A program made the translations under genes and the position numbers. From assembly GCF_041821025.1 (NCBI RefSeq), contig NZ_JBGUAY010000009.1, forward strand, positions 1-64,000: 64,000 nt of DNA, written 5' to 3'. The notes beneath the pieces were generated by a model. That model had not been told where the DNA came from. It saw only the letters and a list, made by a program, of their open reading frames with translations, and did not search any database. The stretch comes from Egicoccus sp. AB-alg6-2 (GTDB taxonomy: Bacteria; Actinomycetota; Nitriliruptoria; Nitriliruptorales; Nitriliruptoraceae). Below, piece after piece: positions 36,058 through 47,978 of this stretch (its first letter is position 1; each line of letters starts with the position of its first letter).

Positions 36058-37197
36058 TCACAGATCGTCCTCGAAGCCGCGCAGACGGTGGGCGTGGGAC
36101 GGGTGGCGCAGCTTCGCCAGGGTCTTCTTCTCGATCTGGCGGATGCGTTCCCGCGTGACGCCGTAGAGCTCCCCGATCTCCTCGAGGGTCCGCGGTTCCT
36201 CGCCGAGCAGTCCGTAGCGCAGTTCGAGCACCCCGCGTTCGCGTTCGTGGAGCCCCTCGAGCGCCAGCACCACCTCCTGGCGCGCCATGCCGGCAGTGGC
36301 GACGCGCTCGGGATCCTCCGCGTCGTCGTCCGCGACGAGGTCGCCGAGCGTCGCGTCGCCGTCCTCGCCGATGCTGCGATCGAGGGAGGTGATCTCGCGG
36401 CCCGCCAGCCGCAGCTCCCGCAGACGTTCCAGGCTCAGGCCGAGGTCGTCGGCCACCTCGGCGTCGGTGGGTTCGCGTCCGAGCACCTGCAGCAGCTCGA
36501 ACTCCGTACGGCGCACCTTGGCCACCAGCTCGTGCACGTGCACGGGCAAGCGCACCGCGCGGGCCTTGTTCGCGGTGCCACGGGTCAGCGCCTGGCGGAT
36601 CCACCAGGTCGCGTAGGTGGAGAACTTGTAGCCCTTGGTGTGGTCGAACTTCTCCACGCCGCGCATCAGGCCGAGGTTGCCCTCCTGCACCAGTTCGAGC
36701 AGCGACAGGCCCCGACCGAGGTAGCGGCGTGCGACCGACACCACCAGCCGCAGGTTCGCGGTGACGAGGCGTTCCTGGGCTCGCGCGCCGTCCTCGGTCA
36801 GCCGCCGCAGCAACGCCAGGGTGTCGGGCGGCAGGTCGTCGGCGCCGAGTGCCTGCTTGGCCGCGACCCCGGCGTGATAGCGCTTCGCGAGGTCGACCTC
36901 CTCCTCGGCGGTCAGCAGCGCCACGCGTCCGATCGCGTTGAGGTACTGCCGGACCCCGTCGGTCGTCGACGTCAACAGCGTCGGCGGCGGGGGCGCGACG
37001 TCACCGGTGAGGTCGTCGACCACCTCGAGGCCGGCGTCACGTGCGATCGTGGCCACCTCGTCGGGCCAGTTCTCGGGGTCCTCGAGGGGGTCGTGCAGGT
37101 CGTGGATCTCGCTCAACAACACGTACCCGCGGCCGGCGGCCTGCGACCACAGCTCCTGCAGCCCCGTCCGATCGGCGATCATCCCGGTATCGGCCAC
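36058..37197 (-). CDS. Sigma-70 family RNA polymerase sigma factor 3
   Basis: 379 residues, the third paralogue in the window. The region-1.1-like part is [17 protein letters not shown] (about 22-38). Region 1.2 is GVRQYLNAIGRVALL, region 2 has ANLRLVVSVARRYLGRGLSLLELVQ and KFSTYATWWIRQALTRG, and region 4 has [34 protein letters not shown]. Promoter-reading residues are near consensus. GTG 37197 is the first start; ATG a few codons later (MIADRTG) is an alternative. The gene is flanked by DUF2087 (convergent, 18 bases) and an ABC-F gene (same strand upstream, 108 bases). Confidence 0.92.
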   Translation of the reverse strand: MADTGMIADRTGLQELWSQAAGRGYVLLSEIHDLHDPLEDPENWPDEVATIARDAGLEVVDDLTGDVAPPPPTLLTSTTDGVRQYLNAIGRVALLTAEEEVDLAKRYHAGVAAKQALGADDLPPDTLALLRRLTEDGARAQERLVTANLRLVVSVARRYLGRGLSLLELVQEGNLGLMRGVEKFDHTKGYKFSTYATWWIRQALTRGTANKARAVRLPVHVHELVAKVRRTEFELLQVLGREPTDAEVADDLGLSLERLRELRLAGREITSLDRSIGEDGDATLGDLVADDDAEDPERVATAGMARQEVVLALEGLHERERGVLELRYGLLGEEPRTLEEIGELYGVTRERIRQIEKKTLAKLRHPSHAHRLRGFEDDL

Positions 37198-37305
37198 GCC
37201 CCACCCCTTGGTCGGACCGGAGAACGCGGCCTCGACCTGCTCGGCTGAACGCCGTGGACACTAGCGCCTGACGCTCTTCGGAGGACTGCGACGGCCACCG
37301 CCGAT

Positions 37306-39057
37306 TCAGTCGACGGCGAGTTCGAGCCAACGGTCCTCGGCCTGGCTGAGCTCGGTCTCGACGGTGCGGAGCCGGGTCTGCAGGTCCGTCAGCCGTTCGA
37401 CATCCGTTGCGGCCGTCACCATCTCGTCGTGCAGGCGGTCGCGCTGGGCACTGAGCCGCTCGACCTGCTGCTCCAGCCGCCGTGCTTCCTTGCGGGCCGC
37501 CTGTCGCGCCCGGTTGTCCTGGGCGGATGCCGTCGTCGCCGTCGGCTTCGCCTCGGCCCTTGCGGCGACGGCACGGGTACGCGCGAGGTGCTGCGCGCGG
37601 TAGGACTCCCAGTCGAGGTGCTCGGTGAGCCGGCCGTGCTCCACGGCGACGATCCGGTCGGTGAGACGGTCCAGGACGTAGCGGTCGTGGGAGGCCACGA
37701 TCAGGGTGCCGGAGAAGCCGTCGAGGTGGTCCTCGAGGACGGTGAGGGTGTCCAGGTCGAGGTCGTTGGTGGGCTCGTCGAGCACCAGCACGTTGGGTGC
37801 CGCCACGAGCAGGTGGAGCAGCGCGACGCGACGGCGCTCGCCTCCGGAGAGCAGCGACAGCGGCGTCCGCTGCAGTTGACCGTCGAACCCGAAACGCTCG
37901 GCGAGTCGGTGGGCGGGCAGCGACTCACCGTTCGCCAACGGCACGAACGCCGCGATGTCGAGGATGGTGTCCAGCACGGTGCGGTCGGCCTGGCCCGGGC
38001 CGTCACCGGCGCGCACGTCCTGTTCGTACAGCGCGAGCTCGACCGTCGTGCCGGTCCGGACCTCGCCCTCGTCGGGTGCGAGCCGACCGCTCAGCACCTG
38101 CAGCAGGGTCGTCTTGCCGGCGCCGTTGGGCCCGACGATCCCGACGCGCTCCCCGGGCCCGATGCCGAGGTCGACCCGGTCGAGGACGGTGTGCTCTCCG
38201 CGGGTCACGCGCACCCCGCGCAGGTCCAGCACGTCGTTGCCGAGGCGGGTGCGCCCGGTTCCGAGTTCGAGCGGCTTGGCATCGGCGTCACCCGCCGCGG
38301 CCTCGCCGATGACCTCGACCTGTTCGATGCGGAACCTCGGCTTGGAACTGCGCGCCTTCGGGCCGCGACGCAGCCACGCCACCTCCTTGCGCAGCAGGTT
38401 GCGTGCACGGGCGGTCGTCCGCTCGCGGGTCGCGGCGCGGTCCGCCCTGGCCTCGAGCAGCGACGAGTACGACCCCTCGTGCCAGTAGACGCGCTCGTCG
38501 GCGAGGTCCAGCATCCGGTTGGCGAGCCGTTCGAGGACGTAGCGGTCGTGGGTGACCAGCAGCAGCCCACTGCTGCGCCGACGCAGTTCGTCCTCCATCC
38601 AGTCGATGGTGTCGACGTCGAGGTGGTTGGTCGGTTCGTCGAGGATCAGCAGGTCCGACGGCGCCAGCAGGGTCTGGGCGAGCGCGACACGGCGCCGCTG
38701 CCCGCCAGACATCCGGGCCGTGGACTGCTCCGGGTCGATCCCGACCACCGACAGCAGGCGCTCGGCGTCGTGCGGCGCCGCGGTCGGGTCGCCCGCGAGC
38801 ACGACGTCGATCGCGCGCTCGTCGGCGAACACGGGTTCCTGGGCGAGCCACCCGATGCGCAGGCCCGATCGCGCGACCACGCTGCCGGCGTCGGGAGCGC
38901 GGTCGCCCGCGACGATCCGCAGCAGGGTCGTCTTGCCCGACCCGTTGGGTCCCACGATGCCGACGCGGTCGTCGGAGGTCAGGCCGAAGGAGGCGTCGGC
39001 GAAGAGGGTTCGACCCTCCACGGACGCCGTGACGGAGTCGACGGACACGAGGTGCAT
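37306..39057 (-). CDS. ABC-F ATPase, Uup-like
   Basis: 583-residue soluble protein with two ATPase domains and no membrane part. Walker A motifs are GPNGSGKTT and GPNGAGKTT; signatures are MSGGQRRR and LSGGERRR; Walker B segments are LLILDEPTNHLD and VLVLDEPTNDLD. The linker has RKEVAWLRRGPKARSSKPRFRI, the Uup-type arm, and the C-terminus is a coiled coil (about 500-583), also typical of Uup. ABC-F proteins act on ribosomes; Uup has been linked to ribosome and DNA-junction functions. ATG 39057 is divergent from a second ABC-F gene with 55 bases between. Confidence 0.93.
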   Translation of the reverse strand: MHLVSVDSVTASVEGRTLFADASFGLTSDDRVGIVGPNGSGKTTLLRIVAGDRAPDAGSVVARSGLRIGWLAQEPVFADERAIDVVLAGDPTAAPHDAERLLSVVGIDPEQSTARMSGGQRRRVALAQTLLAPSDLLILDEPTNHLDVDTIDWMEDELRRRSSGLLLVTHDRYVLERLANRMLDLADERVYWHEGSYSSLLEARADRAATRERTTARARNLLRKEVAWLRRGPKARSSKPRFRIEQVEVIGEAAAGDADAKPLELGTGRTRLGNDVLDLRGVRVTRGEHTVLDRVDLGIGPGERVGIVGPNGAGKTTLLQVLSGRLAPDEGEVRTGTTVELALYEQDVRAGDGPGQADRTVLDTILDIAAFVPLANGESLPAHRLAERFGFDGQLQRTPLSLLSGGERRRVALLHLLVAAPNVLVLDEPTNDLDLDTLTVLEDHLDGFSGTLIVASHDRYVLDRLTDRIVAVEHGRLTEHLDWESYRAQHLARTRAVAARAEAKPTATTASAQDNRARQAARKEARRLEQQVERLSAQRDRLHDEMVTAATDVERLTDLQTRLRTVETELSQAEDRWLELAVD

Positions 39058-39112
39058 GGCGGCGCAGGGTAGGCTCGCCGGCTCGCCCCCGCCGTTTCGC
39101 AAGGCCCTCCTC

Positions 39113-41107
<1,995 letters not shown>

Positions 41108-41236
41108 CCCGCCGCGCCGCGCCGGGCACGGGCATCGTCGGACCGACGCAAGCCGCGTAACCCGTGTCGCCTCGGCTCGTTGACGTCTGCGAGCCCGGCA
41201 CGCCGATGCCGACCGGGCGGGAGAGCGGGGAGCGAG

Positions 41237-42055
41237 ATGGCACGCAGGCGGCTCATGACGATGCTGGCGACGCTGGTCGCCGTGACGGGCGTGTACGCGG
41301 CCCCGGTCGCGGCGCAGAGCCTGCCGCTGCCGGACGTCGGCGGTGGAAGCGTCGACGACAACCTGGAGGTCGAACTCGACGTCCGGCTCGGCGACGAGGT
41401 CGAACTCGGCCCGAAGCTCGGTGTGGGGACCGACGACGGCGTCCCGCAGCTCGAGGCGGGTGGCAGGGTGAAGGTCGGCGAGACCGAGGTCGACCTCGGC
41501 CGGAGCGCCCCGCCGCCGCCCGGACCAGCGCCGTCGCCCTCGCCGTCGCCCTCACCCTCACCCTCGCCGTCGGACCCGCCGTCGGACCCGCCGTCGGCCG
41601 ACCGCTCGGACGACGGCTCGGCGCCGCGCCCCGAGCCCACGCCCGACGACGAGGTCGAGGCGGCCGGTGGTGCCGTGACGTGGACGCCACGACACCAGGC
41701 GCAGTTCGAGGCCTTCCGGGCCCTGCGCGACCACGACATCGCGTTCGGGACCAGCAGCTCCTCGGTCCTGCCGGGTGTCGAGCTCGCGCCGCGCCGCGTC
41801 GGGGACGAAGACGACGTGGTCGACCACCTGGTCTACGACGTCCCTGAGGTCGCGCCCGGTGTGGCCGCGGCCTCACCCGTGGAGTCTCGTACGGGCGCGA
41901 CGCTGGTCGCCGCCCCCGTCGGTGCGCCCGGACGGCAGGTTCCGCTGCCGTTGCAGGTCCTGACCGGCGTGTTGCTCGCCGGTACGGCCCTGGCGTGGAA
42001 CCTCACCCGCCGTGAGCTCGGGTGGGCATTCTCCGGTCTGCGCGACCGCGCCTGA
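41237..42055 (+). CDS. Secreted, C-terminally anchored protein with Pro-Ser linker
   Basis: 272 residues, family not recognised. The signal peptide (MARRRLMTMLATLVAVTGVYA) probably ends at PVAAQS near residue 27. A charged, Gly/Val/Glu-rich repeat-like segment follows (about 35-90), then a Pro-Ser dipeptide linker (about 92-120), a mixed region, and a C-terminal membrane helix (LPLQVLTGVLLAGTALAWNL) with a short basic tail. The layout suggests a cell-surface protein held in the membrane by its C-terminus. GGGGAG four bases before ATG 41237 supports the start. Confidence 0.8.
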   Translation: MARRRLMTMLATLVAVTGVYAAPVAAQSLPLPDVGGGSVDDNLEVELDVRLGDEVELGPKLGVGTDDGVPQLEAGGRVKVGETEVDLGRSAPPPPGPAPSPSPSPSPSPSPSDPPSDPPSADRSDDGSAPRPEPTPDDEVEAAGGAVTWTPRHQAQFEAFRALRDHDIAFGTSSSSVLPGVELAPRRVGDEDDVVDHLVYDVPEVAPGVAAASPVESRTGATLVAAPVGAPGRQVPLPLQVLTGVLLAGTALAWNLTRRELGWAFSGLRDRA

Positions 42056-42136
42056 CCGGCCGCGGTTCTCCGACCGCCGGCGCCGGGAGCCCATCCCGGC
42101 CGGGGCGGGTTGACGCCGGTGTCACGTTGCGGGCGG

Positions 42137-42163
42137 CGGAACGGATGCGCGAACATCGTTCCG
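42137..42163. promoter_or_regulatory. Palindromic operator candidate upstream of fadA-fadB
   Basis: Imperfect palindrome: CGGAACGGATG on the left and CATCGTTCCG on the right, i.e. ten-base arms with one bulged G around a six-base centre. It lies 74 bases before the thiolase start. The size fits a TetR-family dimer site, as is common for beta-oxidation operons. No regulator gene is adjacent. Confidence 0.55.
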
Positions 42164-42236
42164 TGCGCTTGGTGGTGGCGAGGCCTGCGGCCGGCCGTCC
42201 GCGTGCCCGCATCCTCGAATCCGAACGGAGCCTGCC

Positions 42237-43418
42237 GTGCCCGAGCTCGACGACGCCTACTACGTCGACGGTGTCCGCCTCCCCATCGGCCGCGCCAAGG
42301 ACACCGGCTACTACGCCGGCACCCGCGCCGACGACCTGTCGGTGCGTGCCATCCGCGCGCTGCTCGACCGCAACCCCTCGGTTCCCGGTGAGCGCATCGA
42401 CGACGTCGTCTGGGCCGCGACCGCACAGGTCGGCGACCAGGGGCTGACACTGGGGCGCTCGCTTGCGATCCTCGCGGGGCTCGGGAAGCAGGTCCCCGGC
42501 TATGCGCTCGACCGGATGTGCGCCGGCGCGCTGACGGCCATCGTCAACGCCGCGAACGCCGTGCGGGTCGGGGCGCAGGACCTCGTTCTGGCCGGTGGTG
42601 TCGAACACATGGGTCACCATCCCATGGGCGACGAGGTCGACCCCAACCCGCGCTTCCTGTCCGACCGGCTGGTCGACCCCTCGGCGCTCGTGATGGGCAA
42701 CACGGCCGAGAACCTGCACGACGTCTATCCCGAGGTCACCCGCGAACGTTGCGACGCCTACGCCCTGGGGTCACAGGAGCGCGTGGGCAAGGCCCGCGCG
42801 GACGGCGTCTTCGACGCGCACGTCGTGCCCGCGACGGTGTGGTCGGCGCAGGACGGCTGGCGGGTCGTACGCGAGGACGAGCATCCCCGGCCCGGCACGA
42901 CCATGGAGGACCTGCAGCAGCTGCGTTCGCCATTCCGCGCAGGCGGTTACGTCACGGCCGGCAACGCGGCTGGTCTCAACGACGGTGCCGGTGGCGTGCT
43001 GCTCGCCTCGAAGCGCGCGGTGGAGGAGTACGGCCTGGCGCCCACCATGCGCCTGCGCGACTACGCCTTCGTCGGCGTCGAGCCCGAGACGATGGGGTCG
43101 GGGCCGATCCCCGCCACCGAGAGGCTCCTGCAGCGCACCGGCCTCGCCATCGACGACCTCGACGTCATCGACATGAACGAGGCGTTCGCCGTCCAGTGCG
43201 TCGCCTTCCTCGACCACTTCGGCCTTCCGCTCGACGCGCCCCACGTCAACCCCTACGGCGGCGCGATCGCGATGGGCCACCCCCTGGCGTTCTCCGGTGC
43301 GCGGCTGGCGATGGAGGTCGCGACCTACTTCCAACGCAACCCCGACGCACGCCTCGGCCTGACCACGATGTGCGTCGGCCTCGGTATGGGTGCCGCCGTG
43401 CTGTGGGAGCGGGTGTGA
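42237..43418 (+). CDS. fadA: Acetyl-CoA C-acyltransferase (3-ketoacyl-CoA thiolase)
   Basis: Performs the last step of the beta-oxidation cycle, 393 residues. The nucleophile is Cys95 in LDRMCAGAL; NEAFA is at about 317; the histidine block is MGHPLAFSGAR (His348), where most thiolases have GHPIGxSGAR; the second cysteine block is CVGLGMG (Cys379), where CxGGGxG is usual. All catalytic residues are present despite these variant surroundings. GTG 42237 follows GGAG by eight bases. The fadB-like gene begins 44 bases downstream, so the two encode the multienzyme beta-oxidation pair. Upstream is a palindromic operator candidate. Confidence 0.93.
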   Translation: MPELDDAYYVDGVRLPIGRAKDTGYYAGTRADDLSVRAIRALLDRNPSVPGERIDDVVWAATAQVGDQGLTLGRSLAILAGLGKQVPGYALDRMCAGALTAIVNAANAVRVGAQDLVLAGGVEHMGHHPMGDEVDPNPRFLSDRLVDPSALVMGNTAENLHDVYPEVTRERCDAYALGSQERVGKARADGVFDAHVVPATVWSAQDGWRVVREDEHPRPGTTMEDLQQLRSPFRAGGYVTAGNAAGLNDGAGGVLLASKRAVEEYGLAPTMRLRDYAFVGVEPETMGSGPIPATERLLQRTGLAIDDLDVIDMNEAFAVQCVAFLDHFGLPLDAPHVNPYGGAIAMGHPLAFSGARLAMEVATYFQRNPDARLGLTTMCVGLGMGAAVLWERV

Positions 43419-43462
43419 CGCACAGCGCCCCACGGCCAGGAACGACTTCGCAGGAGCGACCC

Positions 43463-45529
43463 ATGAGCGACGACGTCCACACCCGCTTCAAGCTGACCTA
43501 CACCGACGCCCCTCGCGCCGGCCGGCTCGCGATCCTCACGATGGACAACGGGCGCGACTACACCAAGCCCAACACGTTCGGCGCCCAGGCGCTGCAATCG
43601 TTGTCGGCGGCGCTGGACGAACTGGCGACGCAGACCGACGTCAAAGGGCTGCTGCTGACCGGCAAGCCGTTCATCTTCGCCGTCGGGGCCGACCTGACCC
43701 AGTTCGCGGGCATGGACGCCGAGGGCGCGCGCGCCGGTGGCGAGGGCGGTCACGAGGTGTTCGCCCGCCTGATGGCGTTGCCGTTCCCCACGCTCGCGGC
43801 GATCAACGGCGCGTGCATGGGCGGCGGGCTCGAGATCGCGCTGCACTGTGATTACCGGACCGTGTCGACCGGTGCCGCGGCGATCGCGTTCCCCGAGGTC
43901 TTCCTGTCGATCGTGCCGGGCTGGGGCGGTACCCAGTTGGCGCCGAGGATCGTGGGCGCGCAGAACGCGGTCGACGCGATCGTGGTCAACGCGCTCGACA
44001 ACAACAAGATGATGAAGCCGAAGGAAGCGTTCGAGCGCGGGTTCGCCGACCGCCTCATCGACTCCGCCGTGTTCCTCGACGACTCCATCGCCCTGCTCGA
44101 ACGCCTCGTCACCGGCGAGGAGACCATCGTGCGCGAGGTCGATGCGACGGTGGGCCTGGACGAAGCACTCGCCAACGCCCGCGCGTTCGCCGACGCCAAG
44201 GTCCACGGCGCGACCCGGGCCCCCTATCTCGCCCTCGAACTGATCGAGTTCGCCGCGCGTGGCGGGGACCTGGCCGAAGGGCGTGCGCGCGAGGCCGAAG
44301 CGCTCGCGACGTTGTTGCCGGCCCACCAGGCACAGGCGTCGGTGTACGCGTTCGACCTGGTCCAGAACCGGGCCAAGAAGCAGCCCTGGCGCCCGGACGC
44401 ACGGCCGCGCCGCCTGCAGAAGATCGCCGTCGTCGGTGCGGGGCTGATGGGCGCGCAACTCGGCGCGCTCCACCTGCAACGGCTGGAACTGCCGCTCGTG
44501 ATGAAGGACATCGACGAGGGCGTCCTCGGCCGTTGTCGCGACCACATCGAAGGCGAACTCGACAAGCAGGTGGCGAAGGGCCGGATGAAGGCCGGCAAGG
44601 CCAGCTTCCTCAAGGGGCTGGTGACCTACACCACCTCGTACGAGGACGTCCGCGGCGCCGACTGGGTCATCGAGGCCGTGCTCGAGCGCATGGACCTCAA
44701 GCAGGCCATCTTCGGCGACCTCGAGGCGGTGCTCGACGACGGCGCGATCCTGGCCACCAACACCTCGTCGCTGTCGGTCGGGGAGATGGCCGGGAAGCTG
44801 TCGCACCCCGAGCGGGTGGTCGGCTTCCACTTCTTCAACCCCGTCGCCGTCCTGCCCCTCGTCGAGGTGATCAAGCCCGAAGGCGTGGCCGACAAGGCCA
44901 TGGCGACGGCGTTCGACGTGGCCAAGAAGCTGAAGAAGACGGCCGTCCAGTGCGCCGACCGGCCGGCGTTTATCGTCAACCGGCTGCTGTCACGGTTCAA
45001 CGGCACGGCGGTGACTGCACTGCGGCACGGCAACGACTTCCGGCAGATCGACGAGGCCGTCAAGGGTCTCGGGCTCCCGATGGGGCCGTTCGAGCTGTTC
45101 GGCCTGGTCGGGCTGAAAGTCGCCTTCCACACGGCGCAGACGCTCGCGGACGCGTTCCCGGACCGGTTCGTGATCGACGACAACTTCCGGGCGATCGCCG
45201 ACAGCGACCTGCCGGGGATCTACGACTGGTCCGCCGGCGGCGAGGTGTACGCCGGGATCCGCGACCTGGTCCAGGTCGACGCCGGGGCGACCCCGCTCAC
45301 CGACGACGAGATCCGCCGGATGGCGCTGGAGGCCGCCGCCGACGAATGCGGACGGATGCTCAACGACGGCACCGTCGCCGACGCGCGTGACATCGACACG
45401 GGGATGATCATGGGGGCCGGCTTCCCGTTCTTCATGGGCGGGCTGTGCCGACACCTCGACCAGACCGGCATCAGCGAGCGCGTCCTCGGCCGCACCCTCA
45501 TCACCCCCGAGGACCACGCCCAACGCTGA
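43463..45529 (+). CDS. fadB: Bifunctional enoyl-CoA hydratase / 3-hydroxyacyl-CoA dehydrogenase
   Basis: 688-residue fusion doing the two middle steps of beta-oxidation. The N-terminal crotonase part has FIFAVGADLTQF, CMGGGLEIALHCDYR with the first catalytic glutamate, and PEVFLSIVPGWGGTQ with the second. The dehydrogenase part has the NAD-binding motif VVGAGLMGAQLG (about 323-334), NTSSLSV, the catalytic His in VGFHFFNP and RPAFIVNRLL. ATG 43463 has CAGGAG seven bases upstream. It pairs with the thiolase gene. The stop is followed 15 bases later by the palindromic end of the DUF559 cassette. Confidence 0.95.
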   Translation: MSDDVHTRFKLTYTDAPRAGRLAILTMDNGRDYTKPNTFGAQALQSLSAALDELATQTDVKGLLLTGKPFIFAVGADLTQFAGMDAEGARAGGEGGHEVFARLMALPFPTLAAINGACMGGGLEIALHCDYRTVSTGAAAIAFPEVFLSIVPGWGGTQLAPRIVGAQNAVDAIVVNALDNNKMMKPKEAFERGFADRLIDSAVFLDDSIALLERLVTGEETIVREVDATVGLDEALANARAFADAKVHGATRAPYLALELIEFAARGGDLAEGRAREAEALATLLPAHQAQASVYAFDLVQNRAKKQPWRPDARPRRLQKIAVVGAGLMGAQLGALHLQRLELPLVMKDIDEGVLGRCRDHIEGELDKQVAKGRMKAGKASFLKGLVTYTTSYEDVRGADWVIEAVLERMDLKQAIFGDLEAVLDDGAILATNTSSLSVGEMAGKLSHPERVVGFHFFNPVAVLPLVEVIKPEGVADKAMATAFDVAKKLKKTAVQCADRPAFIVNRLLSRFNGTAVTALRHGNDFRQIDEAVKGLGLPMGPFELFGLVGLKVAFHTAQTLADAFPDRFVIDDNFRAIADSDLPGIYDWSAGGEVYAGIRDLVQVDAGATPLTDDEIRRMALEAAADECGRMLNDGTVADARDIDTGMIMGAGFPFFMGGLCRHLDQTGISERVLGRTLITPEDHAQR

Positions 45530-45544
45530 CCCCCGCACCAACGT

Positions 45545-45594
45545 GGAAGGGTGCATCCTGACGCGCAAATGCCCGAGTCAGGATGCACGCTTCC
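45545..45594. repeat. Left palindromic end of the DUF559 cassette
   Basis: Arm GGAAGGGTGCATCCTGAC (45545-45562) pairs with GTCAGGATGCACGCTTCC (45577-45594) at 17 of 18 positions around a 14-base loop; the central 12 bases of each arm are perfect. The right arm contains the stop codon and last codons of the AbiEi/DUF559 gene. It may also end transcription of fadB. Confidence 0.92.
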
Positions 45595-46495
45595 GCGCGC
45601 GTGAGGCGAGCACGGCGGACAGCAGCACGACGAAGTCGTCCCACTCGCGGTGGAACATCTCCCACGTCAACGGCAACACCACCCACTGGTCGGTCGCCGC
45701 GATGGCATTCTGTCGAGCGACGTCGCGCCGGAGTTGCGTCACCGTCGAGTGAAAGCTGAAACCGAGGCATTCGACGGCGACGCCCAGCGCCGACCAGACG
45801 ATGTCGAGACGGCGGACGCCGTCACGCGTGGCGACCTCGCCTTGCTGCCCATCCGGTTCCAGACCCGCCTCCTTCAGGCGCGCGACGACACGGTGCTCGA
45901 AGCCCGAGTCCGAGCCATCGTCGGCGAGCAGCGAGACGACCCGGCGCAGCTGTGCCCGTCCGCGGAATCGGCGGTCGCGTTGCAGCAGCGCCGCAGCCTC
46001 CGACAACGCCATCCGACGCCGCAGACGCACGTCGATCGCGACGTTGGTGAGCGTCGTTTCGTCGGCCAAGCCCGCCAACTCGCGCAGCAGTCGGACCTGG
46101 GTCACGACCTCGAGGCCGTCGACCACGGTGACGTCACCACTGGGCAGCTGGCGGTAGCGGCGCGTGGTGACGCGGTCTCCCTCGACGGCGGCGACGCCAA
46201 CTGGTCGCAGCAGCTCGAGCTTGGTCGGCGCGGCGCGCCGGAGTCCATGGAGTGCGGCCGCGGACCAGCCCGTGACCACGCTGCGCGGGTACGCCAACAG
46301 CGCTGCCTGCAGACGTGCCTGCAGGGTCTCCGCAACGCCCGGCAGCAGCCAGCAGCCGGGCGCCAGCTCGGACCAGCTCTCGCGGCAGGCGCGTGACGCC
46401 AAGGTCGATGGCGACAGACCGGCGTCCCGCGCACAGACACGCGAGACCACGCCGTGTTGTCGGCCAGCGATCGTGTGCAGCGCGCTCCAGGTCAT
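45578..46495 (-). CDS. AbiEi-like wHTH plus DUF559 (Vsr-like nuclease fold) protein
   Basis: 305 residues. The N-terminal 90 or so resemble the AbiEi antitoxin fold: HTIAGRQHGVVSRVCARDAGLS, a winged helix, then VTGWSAAALHGL. The C-terminal part (about 205-300) fits DUF559 of the restriction-endonuclease-like superfamily: GFEHRVVARLKEAGLEP, RRLDIVW, VAVECLGFSFHS and RRDVARQNAI. The acidic pair Asp/Glu is kept, but the usual D-G after the glutamate is L-G. No AbiEii toxin gene is adjacent, so this is not an ordinary type IV toxin-antitoxin pair. ATG 46495 starts the conserved domain. The last codons and stop lie in the left palindrome. Confidence 0.8.
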   Translation of the reverse strand: MTWSALHTIAGRQHGVVSRVCARDAGLSPSTLASRACRESWSELAPGCWLLPGVAETLQARLQAALLAYPRSVVTGWSAAALHGLRRAAPTKLELLRPVGVAAVEGDRVTTRRYRQLPSGDVTVVDGLEVVTQVRLLRELAGLADETTLTNVAIDVRLRRRMALSEAAALLQRDRRFRGRAQLRRVVSLLADDGSDSGFEHRVVARLKEAGLEPDGQQGEVATRDGVRRLDIVWSALGVAVECLGFSFHSTVTQLRRDVARQNAIAATDQWVVLPLTWEMFHREWDDFVVLLSAVLASRARKRAS

Positions 46496-46575
46496 GCCGG
46501 CAGCATCGCGGTGGTGAACCGCCTGCGGTGATCCGGCGCGTTTCGGACCGTGGATGAGCCCGGCCGAGTGCATGC

Positions 46576-46613
46576 GTGCATCCCGCCCTGACTCTGTGCG
46601 CGTCAGGATGCAC
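46576..46613. repeat. Right palindromic end of the DUF559 cassette
   Basis: GTGCATCC (46576-46583) pairs with GGATGCAC (46606-46613), and CCTGAC (46587-46592) with GTCAGG (46602-46607) in register with a short insertion. The outer arm 46597-46613 is the exact inverse of the left end. The inner arm is less perfect than in the left copy, as if decayed. Confidence 0.85.
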
Positions 46614-46636
46614 GAATCCGGCGGGAGCCGCGAAAA

Positions 46637-46668
46637 CGTCCGGCCGGCGCGTCTGCGCCGGCCGGACG
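46637..46668 (-). terminator. Intrinsic terminator of gltA
   Basis: Perfect 14-bp stem (CGTCCGGCCGGCGC with GCGCCGGCCGGACG) around a 4-base loop, 18 bases past the gltA stop on the minus strand, followed on that strand by TTTTCG. This is the clearest rho-independent terminator in the window. Confidence 0.88.
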
Positions 46669-46685
46669 GAATCATCGCGGTGGGG

Positions 46686-47978
<1,293 letters not shown>

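Larger units (their letters stand above)
45551..46613 (-). mobile_element. Candidate mobile cassette: inverted palindromic ends around one endonuclease-like gene
   Basis: The outermost 17 bases at 45551-45567 are repeated perfectly in inverted orientation at 46597-46613. Each is the outer arm of its own palindrome. Between them lies just one gene, an AbiEi-DUF559 protein on the minus strand. The element is 1,063 bp and sits between fadB and gltA. No target-site duplication was recognised at the junctions. Mobility is an inference from the structure. Confidence 0.55.

Noticed and set aside
41520-41590. Pro-Ser repeat region of the secreted protein considered as a minisatellite of separate origin
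   Set aside because: It is a coding linker with imperfect CCGTCGCCCTC-type repeats, as also seen in the PBP4 linker; no sign of insertion.
45578-46495. AbiEi protein considered as half of an AbiE type IV toxin-antitoxin pair
   Set aside because: No AbiEii nucleotidyltransferase gene is adjacent, and the C-terminal half is a DUF559 nuclease-like fold, not antitoxin-only.
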